A stretch of 64,000 bases of DNA. Origin: JAADJA01 sp963840975. Its GTDB lineage: Bacteria > Bacteroidota > Bacteroidia > Bacteroidales > JAADJA01. Shown here one piece after another: positions 44,057-53,413 of this stretch. The stretch covers positions 1 through 64,000 of the forward strand of contig CAWJBC010000004.1 in assembly GCA_963840975.1 (NCBI GenBank), in the 5' to 3' direction. Under the pieces are notes generated by a model. That model worked only from the letters and a program-made list of their open reading frames with translations. It did no database searches and was not told the origin of the DNA. Each line of letters starts with the position of its first letter. The stretch's first letter is position 1. The position numbers were made by a program, and so were the translations under genes.

Positions 44057-44597
44057 TGACACATGGTGCTTGTTTTTAGACAGGGATGGTGTGATCAACA
44101 AAAGGGTTGAAGGCGGTTATATCAAAAAATGGGAAGAGTTTGAATTTTTGCCCGGAGTATTGGAGGCGCTTCATATTTTTTCAGGTGTTTTTGACAAGAT
44201 ATTCGTTGTAACCAACCAGCAGGGAATAGGAAAAGGATTGATGACCGAGATTGACCTGGAACATATCCATGATGAAATGATTCAGGAAATTAAAATCAAT
44301 GGAGGAAGGATCAACAAAATTTATCATGCGCCATTTAGGGAAGAAGAACACAGTGTTTTCCGGAAACCTGATATCGGACTGGCAAGAAAAGCGAAAATAG
44401 ATTTTCCTTCCATCCAATTTGAAAAGTCAATCATGGCAGGCGATTCAAAGACCGATTTGCAGTTTGGCAGAAATGCAGGCATGTTCACTGCTCTGATATC
44501 AACCGATAAAGAATTGAGAAAGGAAAATATAGAGTTGGTAGATTTTACCTACCCTAATTTAATTAGCTTTGCTAAAGAATTGATTCATAAACGATAA
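44031..44597 (+). CDS. gmhB: Heptose bisphosphate phosphatase (GmhB-like HAD)
   Basis: I start at the ATG at 44031 (MTLKSLNIDDTWCLFLDRDGVI), 188 residues; a longer in-frame reading lies within hddC. Motifs are FLDRDGVINKRVEGGY (nucleophile and acid Asp), VVTNQQGIGKGLMTE, FRKPDIGL and MAGDSKTDLQFG. The enzyme removes the 7-phosphate from heptose 1,7-bisphosphate. The zinc-site Cys residues of classical GmhB between the Gln-Gly and Arg-Lys-Pro motifs are not obvious (YHAPFREEEHSVFRKP), so zinc binding may be lost. Confidence 0.9.
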   Translation: MTLKSLNIDDTWCLFLDRDGVINKRVEGGYIKKWEEFEFLPGVLEALHIFSGVFDKIFVVTNQQGIGKGLMTEIDLEHIHDEMIQEIKINGGRINKIYHAPFREEEHSVFRKPDIGLARKAKIDFPSIQFEKSIMAGDSKTDLQFGRNAGMFTALISTDKELRKENIELVDFTYPNLISFAKELIHKR

Positions 44598-44612
44598 AAC
44601 CAAATTTAGCCT

Positions 44613-46067
44613 GTGACTCCTACCCTGCTTTTCATCACTTTTTTGATTTATACGGCTTTACTTTTCTTTGTCACCTGGCTGACTGCCCGCAAGGCAGACA
44701 GCCGTACTTTTTTTATCGGCAATAAAGCATCGCCCTGGTTTGTGGTTGCTTATGGAATGATAGGCGCATCGCTTTCGGGCGTAACCTTCATGTCGGTTCC
44801 GGGCTGGGTGAAAGATACCGGGTTTTCGTACATGGTGATGGTATTGGGTTACCTGGCGGGCTATATCGTTATTGCAACGGTGCTGCTTCCACTGTACTAT
44901 CGCCTGAACCTGACATCCATCTATTCCTATCTCGAAAAGCGTTATGGATTCTGGTCTTATAAATCGGGTTCCTTTTTCTTTCTGTTGTCACGAACCATCG
45001 GGGCATCTTTCCGGATTTTTCTTGTGGTGAGTGTACTTCAGGTGTTCGTATTTGATGACCTGGGAATTCCTTTCTGGCTCACCAGCCTTATCTTTATCAC
45101 GCTCATCGTACTTTACACTTTCAAAGGCGGTATCCGCACCATCGTCTGGACAGATACACTTCAAACAACATTCATGCTGCTGTCGGTTGTTTTCTCCATC
45201 TACATTATCCTTCAACAACTTGATGTACCTTTCATGAAAATGGTGAAATCCGTTTCACAGAGCGACATGTCAAAAATGTTTTTTACTGATTGGAGAGATA
45301 GTAGGTTTTACCTCAAACAATTTCTCAGCGGGGTTTTTATTTGTATCGCTATGACCGGACTTGATCAGGAAATGATGCAAAAAAACCTGAGTTGCCGAAA
45401 CCTGCGGGATGCCCAAAAGAATATGGTTACATTTAGCTTTGTTTTGGTGTTTGTTAACCTCATGTTCCTTTTCTTGGGCGCCGTATTGTACTTTTATGCT
45501 GATGTTCAGCAAATCACTCATCCCGGAACATCCGATAATCTCTATCCTTTTATTGCCTTCCGCCATCTGGGTGCCATACCGGCACTTATCTTTGTAGTCG
45601 GATTAATTTCTGCGGCATATCCCAGCGCCGATGGTGCACTGACATCACTTACCACTGCTTTTTCAATTGATTTCGTAGGGATGAACAAAAGAACCGATTG
45701 GTCCGAAAAAAAGAAACAGCATATTCGATACCTGATCCATATCGGCTTTGCCATCATCCTGCTAATGATCATCATCATTTACAATACGATAAACAATTCT
45801 GCAATTATTGAAAAACTATTCGCCATAGCAGGTTATACTTATGGTCCGTTGCTTGGCTTGTTCGCCTTTGGATTATTTACAAAATTCGATGTTCGAGACA
45901 AATGGGTTCCTTTGATAGCAGTTTTGTCACCTGTAATTTGCTATTTGATAAGCATTAATTCCGCTAACTGGTTCAATGGTTACAAATTCGGGTTTGAATT
46001 GCTATTGTTAAACGGCATCCTTACGTTTGTCGGATTGTTTATGATCAAAAAATTAACCAAACTTTAA
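44613..46067 (+). CDS. Sodium:solute symporter (SSS family)
   Basis: The 484-residue protein has 13 predicted helices. Typical SSS features are FFIGNKASPWFVVAYGMIGASLSGVTFMSVPGW at the N-terminus, FKGGIRTIVWTDTLQTTFML (the conserved GG-V-DT motif) and PSADGALTSLTTAFSIDF with Ser/Thr residues of the sodium site. It begins 16 bases after gmhB with a GTG, so it is probably in the heptose operon. Family members import sugars, sialic acid, proline or pantothenate; a sugar-like substrate is a guess from context. Confidence 0.88.
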   Translation: MTPTLLFITFLIYTALLFFVTWLTARKADSRTFFIGNKASPWFVVAYGMIGASLSGVTFMSVPGWVKDTGFSYMVMVLGYLAGYIVIATVLLPLYYRLNLTSIYSYLEKRYGFWSYKSGSFFFLLSRTIGASFRIFLVVSVLQVFVFDDLGIPFWLTSLIFITLIVLYTFKGGIRTIVWTDTLQTTFMLLSVVFSIYIILQQLDVPFMKMVKSVSQSDMSKMFFTDWRDSRFYLKQFLSGVFICIAMTGLDQEMMQKNLSCRNLRDAQKNMVTFSFVLVFVNLMFLFLGAVLYFYADVQQITHPGTSDNLYPFIAFRHLGAIPALIFVVGLISAAYPSADGALTSLTTAFSIDFVGMNKRTDWSEKKKQHIRYLIHIGFAIILLMIIIIYNTINNSAIIEKLFAIAGYTYGPLLGLFAFGLFTKFDVRDKWVPLIAVLSPVICYLISINSANWFNGYKFGFELLLLNGILTFVGLFMIKKLTKL

Positions 46068-46089
46068 CATTCAATTGACCGGCAGTTTC

Positions 46090-46097
46090 TATCTTTG
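46090..46097 (+). promoter_or_regulatory. -7 box of glnA3
   Basis: TATCTTTG matches TAnnTTTG and ends 43 bases before the ATG at 46141. The nearest TTG is only 12 bases upstream, so the -33 element is not assigned. Confidence 0.45.
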
Positions 46098-46140
46098 CAC
46101 TTTTTTAAAAATCTAACATCCTCTAAATCATCTGGAAATT

Positions 46141-48327
46141 ATGACAAATATAAGATTTAAAGCGCTTGAAGTAACGTTGACAAGGAAGAGAAAAGACCTT
46201 AATCTTCCAAAAGAAAAGGTATCTGCCTATTATGGCGAGCTTACTTTTAACCGGAGCGCAATGCAGGAATTCCTTACCCGAGAGGCATACCAAAAGCTGA
46301 TTGATGTAATCGAAAAAGGGGAAACCATCGAGCGTAAAGTTGCCGATCAGATTGCAGCAGGTATGAAGTCCTGGGCAATGAGCAAAGGCGCCACCCACTA
46401 CACCCATTGGTTTCATCCACTTACAGGAACTACTGCTGAGAAACATGATGCTTTTATCATTCCGGTTGAAAGCGGGAAAGCCATTGAAAATTTCCAGGGA
46501 GAACAATTGATACAACAGGAACCTGACGCATCGAGTTTCCCAAGCGGCGGTATCCGAAATACCTTTGAGGCAAGAGGTTATACGGCATGGGACCCGACCT
46601 CCATGGCATTTATCATGGAAAGGACATTGTGCGTACCCACAATATTTGTTTCCTATACGGGTGAGGCTCTGGATTACAAGACTCCCTTGCTGAAATCATT
46701 GACTGCACTGGATAAAACGGCTACGGAAGTGTGCAGATTATTTGATAAAAATATCAATAAAGTTTATGCAACCCTTGGATGGGAGCAGGAGTATTTCCTT
46801 GTGGATGCCGCTCTATACAAAGCCCGTCCCGACCTATCACTGACCGGCAGAACCCTTTTTGGACATGCTTCAGCGAAAGATCAGCAACTTTCCGATCATT
46901 ATTTTGGAACCATCCATGAACGCGTTCTTGATTTCATGGCAGAACTTGAATATGAAGCTCACCGTTTGGGAATCCCGATCAGGACACGCCACAATGAAGT
47001 AGCTCCAAACCAGTTCGAGTGCGCACCGGTGTATGAAGAAACCAACATTTCTGTTGATCATAACCAGTTGCTTATGCACCTTATGGAAAAAATAGCCCGC
47101 AAGCATGATTTCCAGGTTTTACTGCACGAAAAGCCATACAAAGGAGTGAACGGCTCCGGCAAACACAACAACTGGTCTATCGCCACTGATACAGGAATCA
47201 ACCTGCTGTCACCAGGGAAAACGCCCATTTCAAATTTCCGGTTTTTGACCTTTATGGTAATCGTACTGAAAGCTGTGGATCGTTATGCTGAAGTGCTGCG
47301 TGCGCATATTGCTTCGGCAGGAAATGATCATCGTTTGGGTGCACATGAAGCTCCACCTGCGATTATCTCTGTTTTCATCGGTTCACAAATGACGAAAACG
47401 ATGGACGAAATTGAGAAGCAATCGAAAAAAGGGAAAATGAATGCTGATGGTTTCAATCTCAACATCAATATTCCCAAGATTCCTGAAATCCTGCTTGACA
47501 ATACCGACAGAAACAGGACGTCACCTTTTGCCTTCACCGGTAATAAATTTGAGTTCAGGGCGGTAGGCTCGTCCGCAAATTGCGCTCATCCAATGTTAGC
47601 GCTTAACACCATAGTCGCTGACCAGCTAAAGCAATTTAAGACCGATGTGGATAAACTTTTAAATAAAAACGTCAGGAAGGATGAAGCCATTTTCCAGATC
47701 GTAAAGCAATACATCAAGGAGTCGAAAAAAATACGGTTCGAAGGAAATAATTACAGCCAGGAATGGCAGGAAGAAGCAGCCAAACGGGGATTACCAAATA
47801 TCAAATCAACTCCTCAGGCGCTTAAGGCAATGATTTCCGAAAGTTCCATTAAATTATTTGAAGTTCACAATGTTTTATTGGAAAGGGAATTACGGGCGCG
47901 CTACGAAATCCAGTTGGAGAATTACATCAAGAAAATCCAGATTGAATCGCGTATTGTTGGAGATCTGGCGAAGAACCATATCATTCCCATTGCCATAAAA
48001 TACCAGAACACCCTGATCGAAAACGTGAAAGGATTGAAAGATGTACTCGATTCAAAAACCTTTGTTAAGCTATCGCGCAATCAGTTGCAGACCATCAAAG
48101 AGATTTCGGAGCATGTGGAAGAAATCAAAGAAAAAGTAGCGCAAATGCTGGACGAAAGGAAAAAAGCCAACCGCGTTGAGGACCTTGAAAAACAAGCGCT
48201 GGACTACAACCAGAAAGTGATGCCTTACCTCCAGATGATCCGCTCGCATGTGGATGAATTGGAACTAATGATTGACGATGAACTCTGGCCATTGCCGAAA
48301 TACCGGGAATTATTGTTTATTAAATAA
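46141..48327 (+). CDS. glnA: Glutamine synthetase type III
   Basis: The 728-residue enzyme matches GSIII (GlnN type), the long dodecameric form found in Bacteroidota and cyanobacteria. GSIII signatures include THYTHWFHPLTGTTAEKHDAF near the N-terminus, LGWEQEYFLVDAALY (metal Glu), RHNEVAPNQFECAPVYEE, EKPYKGVNGSGKHNNWS with the catalytic His, and GNKFEFRAVGSSANCAHPM. The C-terminal 180 residues are helical and specific for type III. It condenses ammonia and glutamate using ATP. The gene is alone, with no amt or glnB neighbour. Confidence 0.96.
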   Translation: MTNIRFKALEVTLTRKRKDLNLPKEKVSAYYGELTFNRSAMQEFLTREAYQKLIDVIEKGETIERKVADQIAAGMKSWAMSKGATHYTHWFHPLTGTTAEKHDAFIIPVESGKAIENFQGEQLIQQEPDASSFPSGGIRNTFEARGYTAWDPTSMAFIMERTLCVPTIFVSYTGEALDYKTPLLKSLTALDKTATEVCRLFDKNINKVYATLGWEQEYFLVDAALYKARPDLSLTGRTLFGHASAKDQQLSDHYFGTIHERVLDFMAELEYEAHRLGIPIRTRHNEVAPNQFECAPVYEETNISVDHNQLLMHLMEKIARKHDFQVLLHEKPYKGVNGSGKHNNWSIATDTGINLLSPGKTPISNFRFLTFMVIVLKAVDRYAEVLRAHIASAGNDHRLGAHEAPPAIISVFIGSQMTKTMDEIEKQSKKGKMNADGFNLNINIPKIPEILLDNTDRNRTSPFAFTGNKFEFRAVGSSANCAHPMLALNTIVADQLKQFKTDVDKLLNKNVRKDEAIFQIVKQYIKESKKIRFEGNNYSQEWQEEAAKRGLPNIKSTPQALKAMISESSIKLFEVHNVLLERELRARYEIQLENYIKKIQIESRIVGDLAKNHIIPIAIKYQNTLIENVKGLKDVLDSKTFVKLSRNQLQTIKEISEHVEEIKEKVAQMLDERKKANRVEDLEKQALDYNQKVMPYLQMIRSHVDELELMIDDELWPLPKYRELLFIK

Positions 48328-48384
48328 AGGACTATAGAAGGTTGATTCACAAAGATTACAACTAATCTGAATTGTATTCTTTTC

Positions 48385-49740
48385 TTATTTCTTATTGCTG
48401 AAAAGCAATGGTTTTGCAGTGATCATGCACCATCCCCAATAAGCAAATCCGGTTCCGCCGTTTTGAAAGCCTTGCAATTTTTCCATGCCGGTTGACGGAA
48501 GCATGGCTGAAAAACCACCGGTAATGCTGATTTCGGGAATTATGGGAACATCAAAGGTAAAATCAAACTCCGAACCCAAAGGTTTAGCAAGAAATGCGTT
48601 TGCATCATAAGGATCTTGCACCCAATTCTGAAGACTGAAGTAATGATAATCGAGAGCAAGGGTTGATTTTTTGATGAAAATATATTTGATACCGGCGTAC
48701 AAATCAACAAGTCCTCCACCAGCGGACGATTTACTCAGATTGTCAAATAAATCCATGTAGCCATAGTATTGATGACGACCACCATAAAAGAGATCAAAAA
48801 GATGATCCTTTTCCTGGTAATTACTATTGTCATTTTTAGCATTTTGTCCCGAATGGTAATCAATCCCTGCATTTATTATAAATGGATCCAGCTTTAAATC
48901 ACCTCTGACGTTAATAAAATAAGCGCTGACTTTATCTCCTCTGGTATTTTTTCCATTCTGATAAAAACCACTGGCTTTCATTGCAAATTTCCCCGGTTTG
49001 TAATTTACATACAAGCCATAAGTTCCCTTAATATAAATTGTATTTGGGGTTTCCTGTTTTAGAAAACCCGTTGCCAACGCCTGTAAGGAAACGTTTAGCC
49101 GGTCATTGATTTTTTTACTGATATACAGAAAATTTTGAGATTTTAATCTGCTTGCAAGGGGAACCTTAACAGTAATATTGGATTGACTGATCGTATCGAA
49201 ATAAGTAACTTCCCTGTACAAATTATAGTCGTTACCTATAAGGTTTTCAATGTTATTATTAAGAGAAAGTCCAACATGAATTTTTATCTTTTCAGGCTCA
49301 AACTTGTAAAGCAAGCCATCATATTTAACCGAACTCTGGTTCCAGTTTCTCTTTGAAAACAATCTTTCATCTTCATAAACCCAGTATTGTCTTCCGATTT
49401 TAAATGAATTTGATTTACCTGCGAAAATTTCAATCCACCCTTCATTCAGGTCGAGGCTTGCATTGTCGCCATAAACACCTGTTGAAGTAAAAAGCTGCTC
49501 ATCACCCCAAACCCTTACATCCTGCAGGCTGAAGCCCATTTTGAATTTTTCATGGTTGTAAAAAAGATTGAGCCGGGTGCGCTGGCTGACAAAGGTGGAA
49601 GCATCAGCATCTTCTGCCGGAAGTATTTTATAACCATGACGCACTTCAGCACGCGGGCGCAATTCGGCATTTATCTCTAATTGCCCAAATCCGGTGATTG
49701 CTATTAAGCATAAACCGATCACAAACAGTATCTTTTTCAT
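48385..49740 (-). CDS. Outer-membrane porin of the alginate-export-domain type, in the pst operon
   Basis: A 451-residue beta-barrel protein with a signal peptide (MKKILFVIGLCLIAITGFGQ), which sets the start at 49740. The start ELRPRAEVRHGYK, then SQRTRLNLFYNHEKFKMGFSLQDVRVWGD and LDLNEGWIEIFAGKSNSFKIGRQYWVYEDERLFS match the Alginate_exp family of outer-membrane channels. It ends with the amphipathic strand SITGGFSAM and a C-terminal segment. The gene begins seven bases after the pstB stop on the same strand, so it is the last gene of pstS-C-A-B. A phosphate or organophosphate channel role is inferred from this context. Confidence 0.82.
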   Translation of the reverse strand: MKKILFVIGLCLIAITGFGQLEINAELRPRAEVRHGYKILPAEDADASTFVSQRTRLNLFYNHEKFKMGFSLQDVRVWGDEQLFTSTGVYGDNASLDLNEGWIEIFAGKSNSFKIGRQYWVYEDERLFSKRNWNQSSVKYDGLLYKFEPEKIKIHVGLSLNNNIENLIGNDYNLYREVTYFDTISQSNITVKVPLASRLKSQNFLYISKKINDRLNVSLQALATGFLKQETPNTIYIKGTYGLYVNYKPGKFAMKASGFYQNGKNTRGDKVSAYFINVRGDLKLDPFIINAGIDYHSGQNAKNDNSNYQEKDHLFDLFYGGRHQYYGYMDLFDNLSKSSAGGGLVDLYAGIKYIFIKKSTLALDYHYFSLQNWVQDPYDANAFLAKPLGSEFDFTFDVPIIPEISITGGFSAMLPSTGMEKLQGFQNGGTGFAYWGWCMITAKPLLFSNKK

Positions 49741-49747
49741 AATGAAT

Positions 49748-50512
49748 TTAATTAAATGCTCCTTTAATAAATTGTTTAGTTTTTTCTTCATGCGGATCAT
49801 TGAAGAATTGCTCTGCAGTACCATACTCAATAACTTCGCCCAGATACATAAAGATCACATGATCTGCAATTCTTCTGGCCTGCCTTAGAATATGGGTAAC
49901 CATAATAATGCTGTACCTTGATTTTAATTCCATAAATTTCTTTTCGATGGCTTCGCTTGAGATAGGATCAAGTGCAGATGTGGGTTCATCCGCAAGAATA
50001 ATTTTTGGGTCAACCGCCAGTCCACGTGCAAGGCATAAGCGCTGCTGCTGGCCTATTGAAAGACTTGTAGCCGGCTCCCTGAGCCTGTCTTTAACCTCTT
50101 CCCAAAGATTGACCATCCGGAGGTAATGTTCAACGCGTTTGTCAAGATATTTCTTTTTTCGGCGGCCACTGATCCTTAATCCATAACTTACATTTTTATA
50201 AATATTCATTGGCAATGGATAAGGGCGTTGCGATAATAAACCCATCTGTTTCCTGATATCATTTACATTCTTCTTTGTGTGTAAAATATCTTCTTCACCA
50301 ATGAAAATATTTCCCTCAACAGTGGCTTCCGGATAGAGGTCAGTAAGACGGTTGAGGCATTTCATTAATGTGGTTTTGCCACATCCCGATGGTCCAATAA
50401 TTACCGTTAACTTATTATTGGGTATCTCCAGATTAATATTTTTCAGGATCGGCTTATTTCCGATGGACATGTTTAAGTTCACGATCCTGATTTTCGCTTC
50501 CTGATCTTTCAT
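49748..50512 (-). CDS. pstB: Phosphate ABC transporter ATP-binding protein
   Basis: The 254-residue ATPase has Walker A (IIGPSGCGKTTLMKCLNRL), the PstB-typical LNRLTDLYPEA, Q-loop LLSQRPYPLPMNIYKNVSYGLR, signature TSLSIGQQQRLCLARGLA, Walker B ILADEPTSALDP and H-loop MVTHILRQARRIADHVIF. The signature reads LSIGQ rather than LSGGQ, as in most PstB. It powers the PstCA channel and lies two bases after pstA. Confidence 0.95.
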   Translation of the reverse strand: MKDQEAKIRIVNLNMSIGNKPILKNINLEIPNNKLTVIIGPSGCGKTTLMKCLNRLTDLYPEATVEGNIFIGEEDILHTKKNVNDIRKQMGLLSQRPYPLPMNIYKNVSYGLRISGRRKKKYLDKRVEHYLRMVNLWEEVKDRLREPATSLSIGQQQRLCLARGLAVDPKIILADEPTSALDPISSEAIEKKFMELKSRYSIIMVTHILRQARRIADHVIFMYLGEVIEYGTAEQFFNDPHEEKTKQFIKGAFN

Positions 50513-50513
50513 A

Positions 50514-51398
50514 TCAATCTGAAATTTTTAGTTTTTGAAAACGCTTCGTAAAATACCTGGATAATATGCTAATTGTTAAAACTATCACCGTTAATACAAC
50601 TGCTGAGGCATACGCCCTTGCCTTAACCTCATCAATTGGGGAAGACAACTGGAAAAAAATGGATAACGGAAGAGTGGCTGTTGGTTGTGAAAGCGAAGTC
50701 GGCAGGTAATCGGTATATCCAGTAGTGAAAAGAACAGAAGCTGCGTCACCAATTGCCCGGCCAAAGGACAATAAAATAGCTGTTATAACACCAGGAATAC
50801 ATTGTCTGAAAAATACGAAATAAGCTGTTTCGGATTTGGTTGAGCCCAATGACATAGATGACTCGTAAAGTCCTCTCGGTACAGTTTTCAACACCTCATC
50901 CATCCCCCGCACCATTATCGGAATTATGAATAAGGTTACTGTGATTATCCCAGCCAGCAATGAAGTGCGCAAGCCAAGGTAAATCATCAAAGTAAAGCCA
51001 AAAGCTCCATAAACTATGGAAGGCACACCCCACAATAAATCGAGAAAGAATCTGATTGCATTTACAAGTTTTATCCTGTTAATAAGGTGAATATTTATAA
51101 AAAGCGCCACTGGCAAGCCAATGATGAATGCAAGAAATGTCGCTCCAATTGAAAGATAAAGCGACCCCATTATGGCATTTAATATGCCTCCTTCCTTGCC
51201 AAAATAATAACCTCCTTTGGGTGTTTGGCTTATCATTTCCCACGAAATGGCCGGCAAGCCTTTTACAAGAATGCTGGCAATGAGGAGCAGCAGAGAAACA
51301 GCGATAAGCACGGTCGAAAGAAACATGAATATCCGGAACATGCGTTCCTCCGCTTTCATGATAATATTTCTATCCGGTAATCTACGCTGCCTTTTCAT
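50514..51398 (-). CDS. pstA: Phosphate ABC transporter permease PstA
   Basis: A 294-residue inner-membrane protein with six helices. The coupling-loop EAA motif is VPRGLYESSMSLGSTKSETAYFVFFRQCIPGVITAILLSFGRAIGDAASVLFTTG (in part), with the usual FFLDLLWGVPSIVYGAFGF upstream. The start overlaps the end of pstC by 17 bases; a later Met at residue 14 (MKAEERMFRIF) is an alternative start that removes the overlap. It forms the channel with PstC. Confidence 0.93.
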   Translation of the reverse strand: MKRQRRLPDRNIIMKAEERMFRIFMFLSTVLIAVSLLLLIASILVKGLPAISWEMISQTPKGGYYFGKEGGILNAIMGSLYLSIGATFLAFIIGLPVALFINIHLINRIKLVNAIRFFLDLLWGVPSIVYGAFGFTLMIYLGLRTSLLAGIITVTLFIIPIMVRGMDEVLKTVPRGLYESSMSLGSTKSETAYFVFFRQCIPGVITAILLSFGRAIGDAASVLFTTGYTDYLPTSLSQPTATLPLSIFFQLSSPIDEVKARAYASAVVLTVIVLTISILSRYFTKRFQKLKISD

Positions 51399-52281
51399 AT
51401 CTCATTATTACAGTTCGTGAAGCTAAATTAAATACCACAACCACGACAAATAATATCAAAGCGGCCAACATCAGGGCAGAATCGTACTGAGGAATGGAAA
51501 GCATTTCTCCATAATTATTTGCTATTAATGCTGGCAAGGGATAGCCAGGTTGAAATGTTCCTGTTGGTATTTTTGCCACATTACCAACTACCATCAAAAC
51601 GGCTATTGTTTCGCCAAAAGCTCTTGAAATTCCCAAACCAAATGCGGAGATAATTCCCGGTAAGGCCTTTTTCAACATAACAAATTTTATTGTCTGCCAT
51701 TTGGTTGCCCCAACAGACAAGGAAGCTTCAAATAATTCTACAGGAATAGTCCGGAAAATTTCAATCAGAATATTGAGTACAAATGGAATAATCATGATGG
51801 ATAAAACCACTGCTCCTGCCAGGATACTGTATCCGGAAACATCCTTTCCCAAAAATGGACCCAGGTAATTCCCAACAAAGGGAACAACGATCAATATGCC
51901 CCAGACACCAAAAATAACCGATGGAATTCCGGCCAGGATGTCAATCACCGGGTGCATGATCCTCAGGACATAATTTTTTGCATATTGGGTAAGGTGAATG
52001 GAAGTAAGCAGGCAAACCGGGCCCGCAATTAACATTGATAAAACGGTAACCCAAATAGAACTAATAATGAAAGGAAGAAAACCAAACTCCCCTTTCATCG
52101 GACGCCAGATGCTGGAAAACAACAAATCAACCAGGGAATGATTGCCCAATATCAACATTGATTTTATCAGAAGTCCGGCAAACAAAATGAATGGTAAAAT
52201 CATGATGAACATCAGGCAGATCATCATCCAGCTAAAATGAAACCTGTCTTTAAGTCCTCTGCTAATTTCAAAAAACCGCAT
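51382..52281 (-). CDS. pstC: Phosphate ABC transporter permease PstC
   Basis: The 299-residue permease has six helices and the loop PVELFEASLSVGATKWQTIKFVMLKKALPGI, followed by ISRAFGETIAVLMVVGNVAKIP, the PstC signature. It also has HPVIDILAGIPSVIFGVWGI and the family end YDSALMLAALILFVVVVVFN. It starts three bases after the pstS stop. Together with PstA it lets phosphate pass from the binding protein PstS. Confidence 0.94.
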   Translation of the reverse strand: MRFFEISRGLKDRFHFSWMMICLMFIMILPFILFAGLLIKSMLILGNHSLVDLLFSSIWRPMKGEFGFLPFIISSIWVTVLSMLIAGPVCLLTSIHLTQYAKNYVLRIMHPVIDILAGIPSVIFGVWGILIVVPFVGNYLGPFLGKDVSGYSILAGAVVLSIMIIPFVLNILIEIFRTIPVELFEASLSVGATKWQTIKFVMLKKALPGIISAFGLGISRAFGETIAVLMVVGNVAKIPTGTFQPGYPLPALIANNYGEMLSIPQYDSALMLAALILFVVVVVFNLASRTVIMRYEKAA

Positions 52282-52284
52282 GGA

Positions 52285-53253
52285 TTAGGGAGTTAATTTT
52301 GCCAATTCCTGATTGATTTTTTCCTCTGATAAATTTACATAACCTGCTTCTTCAACGAATTTTTGGCCATCGGTCAATATCCATTTCAGAAACTCAATTA
52401 TAACCTTATCTGAAGGTTTGCCTTTCGACACAAAATAAAGATCACGTGCTGGAGGGGAAGGATACTTCCCTATTTTTGTGGCAATGGTTACTTCATCAAT
52501 AGTAGAATAAATATCCTCATCAGCACTGATCAATCCATCGCTATTTAAGTCAATCGGAATGACATCCATTTTATCATAGCATTTACGGGTTTTCAAGTCA
52601 TACACATAGATCACATTATTAAATCCCAGGCTGTAAATATCATTTTTTACAGCATCTGCCATCCCGGGATCACCAAATACTCCCACCCCGATCAGGCTTT
52701 CCTGATCCCTGCCAAGGTATTCACCCCACATTTGTGCTGCTCCACAAGCGTCTGAACGTGTATAAATATTGATTTGCTTGTCTTCGCCATCCTTAAATAA
52801 ATCCTTCCATTTTACAATTTCTCCTTTAATAAATATTTTTTCAAATTGATCACGTGAAATTCCTTTTTCCCTTACCTGTTTAATCCATGGATTAGCTGCA
52901 TTGATGGTAGGCAATACCGCGTCTTTTGTAACAGCAATCCACCAGCATCCCTGTGATTTTTCCGATTCAGAAATACCTCTTGAGAACATCCCAAGGTCAA
53001 CCATGCCGGATAAGGCATCGGCCATCCCTTTGCCCGCACCTCCGGCAGAAATATCAATTCTGACCTGGGGGTAAATTTTCTGAAATTCTTCAGCCCATTT
53101 CGCAGTAAGCGGATACAAAGCAAAAGCTCCTGAAATACTTATTGTCCCACGAAGCTCGCCGCTGGTTACTGATTTATTGTTCTGCTGACCACAACCACTG
53201 TTCAGAATTAAACCGATGATTAAGGCATTAGCTGCAAATATTAATTTTTTCAT
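52285..53253 (-). CDS. pstS: Phosphate-binding lipoprotein PstS
   Basis: The protein starts at the ATG at 53253 (MKKLIFAANALIIGLILNSG) and has a lipobox ending at LNSGC, giving 322 residues anchored in the membrane facing the periplasm. The phosphate site is ISGAFALYPLTAKWAEEFQ, with DISAGGAGKGMADALSGMVDLGMFSRGI further on; the Ser and Gly/Ala residues hydrogen-bond the anion. RSDACGAAQMWGEYLG is the second half-site. It heads the operon, with a -7 box TAGTTTTG at 53275-53282. phoU was not found in the window. Confidence 0.93.
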   Translation of the reverse strand: MKKLIFAANALIIGLILNSGCGQQNNKSVTSGELRGTISISGAFALYPLTAKWAEEFQKIYPQVRIDISAGGAGKGMADALSGMVDLGMFSRGISESEKSQGCWWIAVTKDAVLPTINAANPWIKQVREKGISRDQFEKIFIKGEIVKWKDLFKDGEDKQINIYTRSDACGAAQMWGEYLGRDQESLIGVGVFGDPGMADAVKNDIYSLGFNNVIYVYDLKTRKCYDKMDVIPIDLNSDGLISADEDIYSTIDEVTIATKIGKYPSPPARDLYFVSKGKPSDKVIIEFLKWILTDGQKFVEEAGYVNLSEEKINQELAKLTP

Positions 53254-53274
53254 GGTGATGAATTTTTTTCCTGG

Positions 53275-53282
53275 CAAAACTA
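53275..53282 (-). promoter_or_regulatory. -7 box of the pst-porin operon
   Basis: TAGTTTTG on the minus strand matches TAnnTTTG and lies 21 bases before the pstS ATG. No -33 element at usual spacing and no recognisable Pho-box-like direct repeat was found. Confidence 0.45.
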
Positions 53283-53349
53283 AAATTGTTGCAGGTCCGA
53301 TAAAACAGCCTAAATACCCAATTTTAAAGGGTGGATTAGCCGTATGAAA

Positions 53350-53374
53350 AAGGCGTATTATTCCAATACGCCTT
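53350..53374 (-). terminator. Terminator after the two-component system
   Basis: AAGGCGTATT and AATACGCCTT form a perfect 10-base stem with a five-base loop, followed on the minus strand by a TTTTT run. It lies 40 bases after the response-regulator stop and separates that unit from the pst operon. Confidence 0.85.
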
Positions 53375-53413
53375 TAAGCGTAGAAAAAAGTTACTGAAGA
53401 AAAGTTAATGCTG

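Noticed and set aside
40959..44597. Heptose genes assigned to ADP-heptose synthesis
   Set aside because: hddA (GHMP kinase) and hddC (nucleotidyltransferase) define the GDP-heptose branch; no hldE or hldD is present in the window.
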